Origin: JANNAV01 sp031384695
Lineage (GTDB): Bacteria > Pseudomonadota > Alphaproteobacteria > Rhodobacterales > Rhodobacteraceae
DNA length: 32,912 nt
Assembly (NCBI GenBank): GCA_031384695.1
Contig: JANNAV010000037.1
Coordinates: 1-32,912 of the forward strand
Direction of reading: 5' to 3'
Part shown: positions 31,922 to 32,912 of the stretch, one piece after another
Layout of the letters: each line of letters starts with the position of its first letter
How positions within the stretch are numbered: the stretch's first letter is position 1
Notes under the pieces: model-generated
The model's database searches: none
What the model was told of the DNA's origin: nothing
What the model saw: only the letters and a program-made list of their open reading frames with translations
Position numbers and translations under genes: made by a program

Positions 31922-32719
31922 TCAGCGGCAGGCATGGTTGCGCGTAAGCGGCGGCGTGAAATCCACGAGGATCGGCACGTCGCCCGACAGATCAGCCTCC
32001 TGGTAGCGGCTGGCTTTCAGACCCCGGCACAACGAGCCGGAAAACTCCATGTTGATGCGCACCGACCGCAGCAGGCCCATATAGGTTTGGAAATCGCCGA
32101 TGGGCGTGCCCTGATAGGTTGGAAAAGCCGGATCGCCAGACCGCCGCGCCAGTTTCTTCGAGGTGAGCAGTGCCGCATAGCGCCCGCGCTGGCGGTTCTC
32201 TTCGGCGTCTACAAACCGGATCAGCGACAGGTCGGCAAGGGTCAGCATGACGATGTCCTGGGTGAGATATCCTTTCCAGATCAGCGCCTTGATCACCACT
32301 TCCTGGCGGCGTTGAAACGCTTTCTGGTCGAACTTCTCACGCAAGGCATCCAGATTTTCGCCGGGCATCAGATCGGCGAACACATCGGAAAATTGGCCGC
32401 CGGTGTTGATCACCTTGTTCATCTCATCCGCCGCCATATGGTCTTGCAGGGTGACAATCGCCTGTCCCACCCAAGGCAGGGATTCCACTTCGCGTTTGAT
32501 GCCCTCGGCCATCAGAAAGGCAAAGTTGGGGGAACACCAGTAGGTCGGCAAGCGAAAGGCAATCTCGACCGTGCTGCTATTATGGCCGGTGGTGGGGCCG
32601 GCGACAGACACTGCCTCGATAAAACCCATGTCGGTGACGGGTTCATCAAGTTCGGGATCCATCACCAGATCAAGGCGCGCCCACACGTCTGCCAGTTGTT
32701 GTGAAAGCGCGCCCTCCAT
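31922..32719 (-). CDS. DUF59 (MIP18-like) Fe-S/maturation protein
   Basis: A 265-aa protein. The N-terminal DUF59/PaaD-like domain (residues about 5-100) shows MDPELDEPVTDMGFIEAV and a Cys in LPTYWCSP. The C-terminal ~160 residues form a separate domain that I do not recognise by motif (EEVVIKALIWKGY-like region, RGRYAALLTSKKLARRSG). Related two-part proteins occur in propane monooxygenase operons between the amidohydrolase and the chaperonin and are thought to aid metal-site assembly. ATG 32719 begins 1 nt after the amidohydrolase stop (TAAGATG); a TTG start at 32734 would overlap that gene. Confidence 0.85.
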   Translation of the reverse strand: MEGALSQQLADVWARLDLVMDPELDEPVTDMGFIEAVSVAGPTTGHNSSTVEIAFRLPTYWCSPNFAFLMAEGIKREVESLPWVGQAIVTLQDHMAADEMNKVINTGGQFSDVFADLMPGENLDALREKFDQKAFQRRQEVVIKALIWKGYLTQDIVMLTLADLSLIRFVDAEENRQRGRYAALLTSKKLARRSGDPAFPTYQGTPIGDFQTYMGLLRSVRINMEFSGSLCRGLKASRYQEADLSGDVPILVDFTPPLTRNHACR

Positions 32720-32720
32720 C

Positions 32721-32912
32721 TTATTCGGCCGCAATCATCATCGGGTGCTTGGCGAATTCTGCCTTGCGGGCCGCGATGTCGATATTGTAAAGCCGGGCGG
32801 CATTGAGGCCGAGGATTTTTTCCTTGATTTCATCGGTCAATTGTACGCCACGTTCTTTGGCAATATCTTCGGGGATTTGGTAAGCCCAGAGTTTCTCCAC
32901 CAGCCATTTCGG
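32721..32912 (-). CDS. amidohydrolase family protein (C-terminal end only)
   Basis: Only the last 63 codons lie in the window: PKWLVEKLWAYQIPEDIAKE, then LTDEIKEKILGLNAARLYNIDIAA and a short MMIAAE end. The ILGLNAARLYNID segment is the usual C-terminal signature of TIM-barrel metal-dependent (ACMSD-like) amidohydrolases. The metal-binding core is outside. It is coupled to the DUF59 gene (1-nt gap). Such a gene is commonly found in propane or acetone monooxygenase clusters. Confidence 0.8.
   Translation of the reverse strand, partial: PKWLVEKLWAYQIPEDIAKERGVQLTDEIKEKILGLNAARLYNIDIAARKAEFAKHPMMIAAE

Overview
The window (about 33 kb, high GC) reads as the chromosome of an alphaproteobacterium, most likely a member of the Rhodobacterales. 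The evidence is the CarD/CdnL gene downstream of a 7Fe ferredoxin (fdxA), a Suv3-type helicase next to an S4-domain protein, alphaproteobacterial-style GGAAC-N16/17-CGTT promoters, and a cyclic beta-1,2-glucan synthase. The taxonomic call is inference; no rRNA is present.

Layout. (1) 1-6360, core block: alpha/beta hydrolase (cut by the left edge) and SCP2-domain protein on the minus strand; then a secreted TPR protein, SUV3-like helicase, S4 protein, fdxA and carD on the plus strand, closed by a strong terminator. (2) 6368-8775, a gene graveyard: a 75-nt palindromic repeat and a 19-bp hairpin are followed by remnants of an SDR, a LacI regulator, three sugar ABC transporter components and a sugar isomerase, all broken. 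(3) 8628-13749, an inorganic-carbon module: dabB-dabA (a DAB-type bicarbonate accumulation complex) with a divergent LysR regulator. The end of dabA runs into the isomerase remnant. (4) 13750-23589, an osmoadaptation module: galU, a 60-aa CsbD-like small protein and a 2812-aa cyclic beta-1,2-glucan synthase, closed by a second copy of the 75-nt repeat. (5) 23590-27480, a stress and storage block: ribbon-helix-helix regulator plus PHB-depolymerase-type esterase, GlsB/YeaQ membrane protein plus YidB-like protein, and a minus-strand pair of a 57-aa protein (missed by usual length cut-offs) and a YciE-type ferritin-like protein. (6) 27725-27904, 36-nt tandem palindromic repeats. (7) 28075-32912, a minus-strand operon: amidohydrolase (cut by the right edge), DUF59 Fe-S/maturation protein, divergent GroEL, Zn alcohol dehydrogenase, BLUF blue-light photoreceptor and DUF1097 membrane protein. 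The first four resemble the accessory genes of propane/methyl-ketone-type soluble di-iron monooxygenase operons, so the hydroxylase should lie just beyond the right edge.

How it fits together. Three matches to the EcfG general-stress promoter consensus lie upstream of galU-cgs, glsB-yidB and the 57-aa/yciE pair, each in the right orientation. This suggests that periplasmic glucan synthesis, envelope stress proteins and a ferritin-like protein are induced together. GalU would make the UDP-glucose that the glucan synthase uses. The most unusual associations are a BLUF photoreceptor inside a probable hydrocarbon-oxidation operon, and a DAB carbon-uptake operon joined to a decayed sugar-uptake operon.
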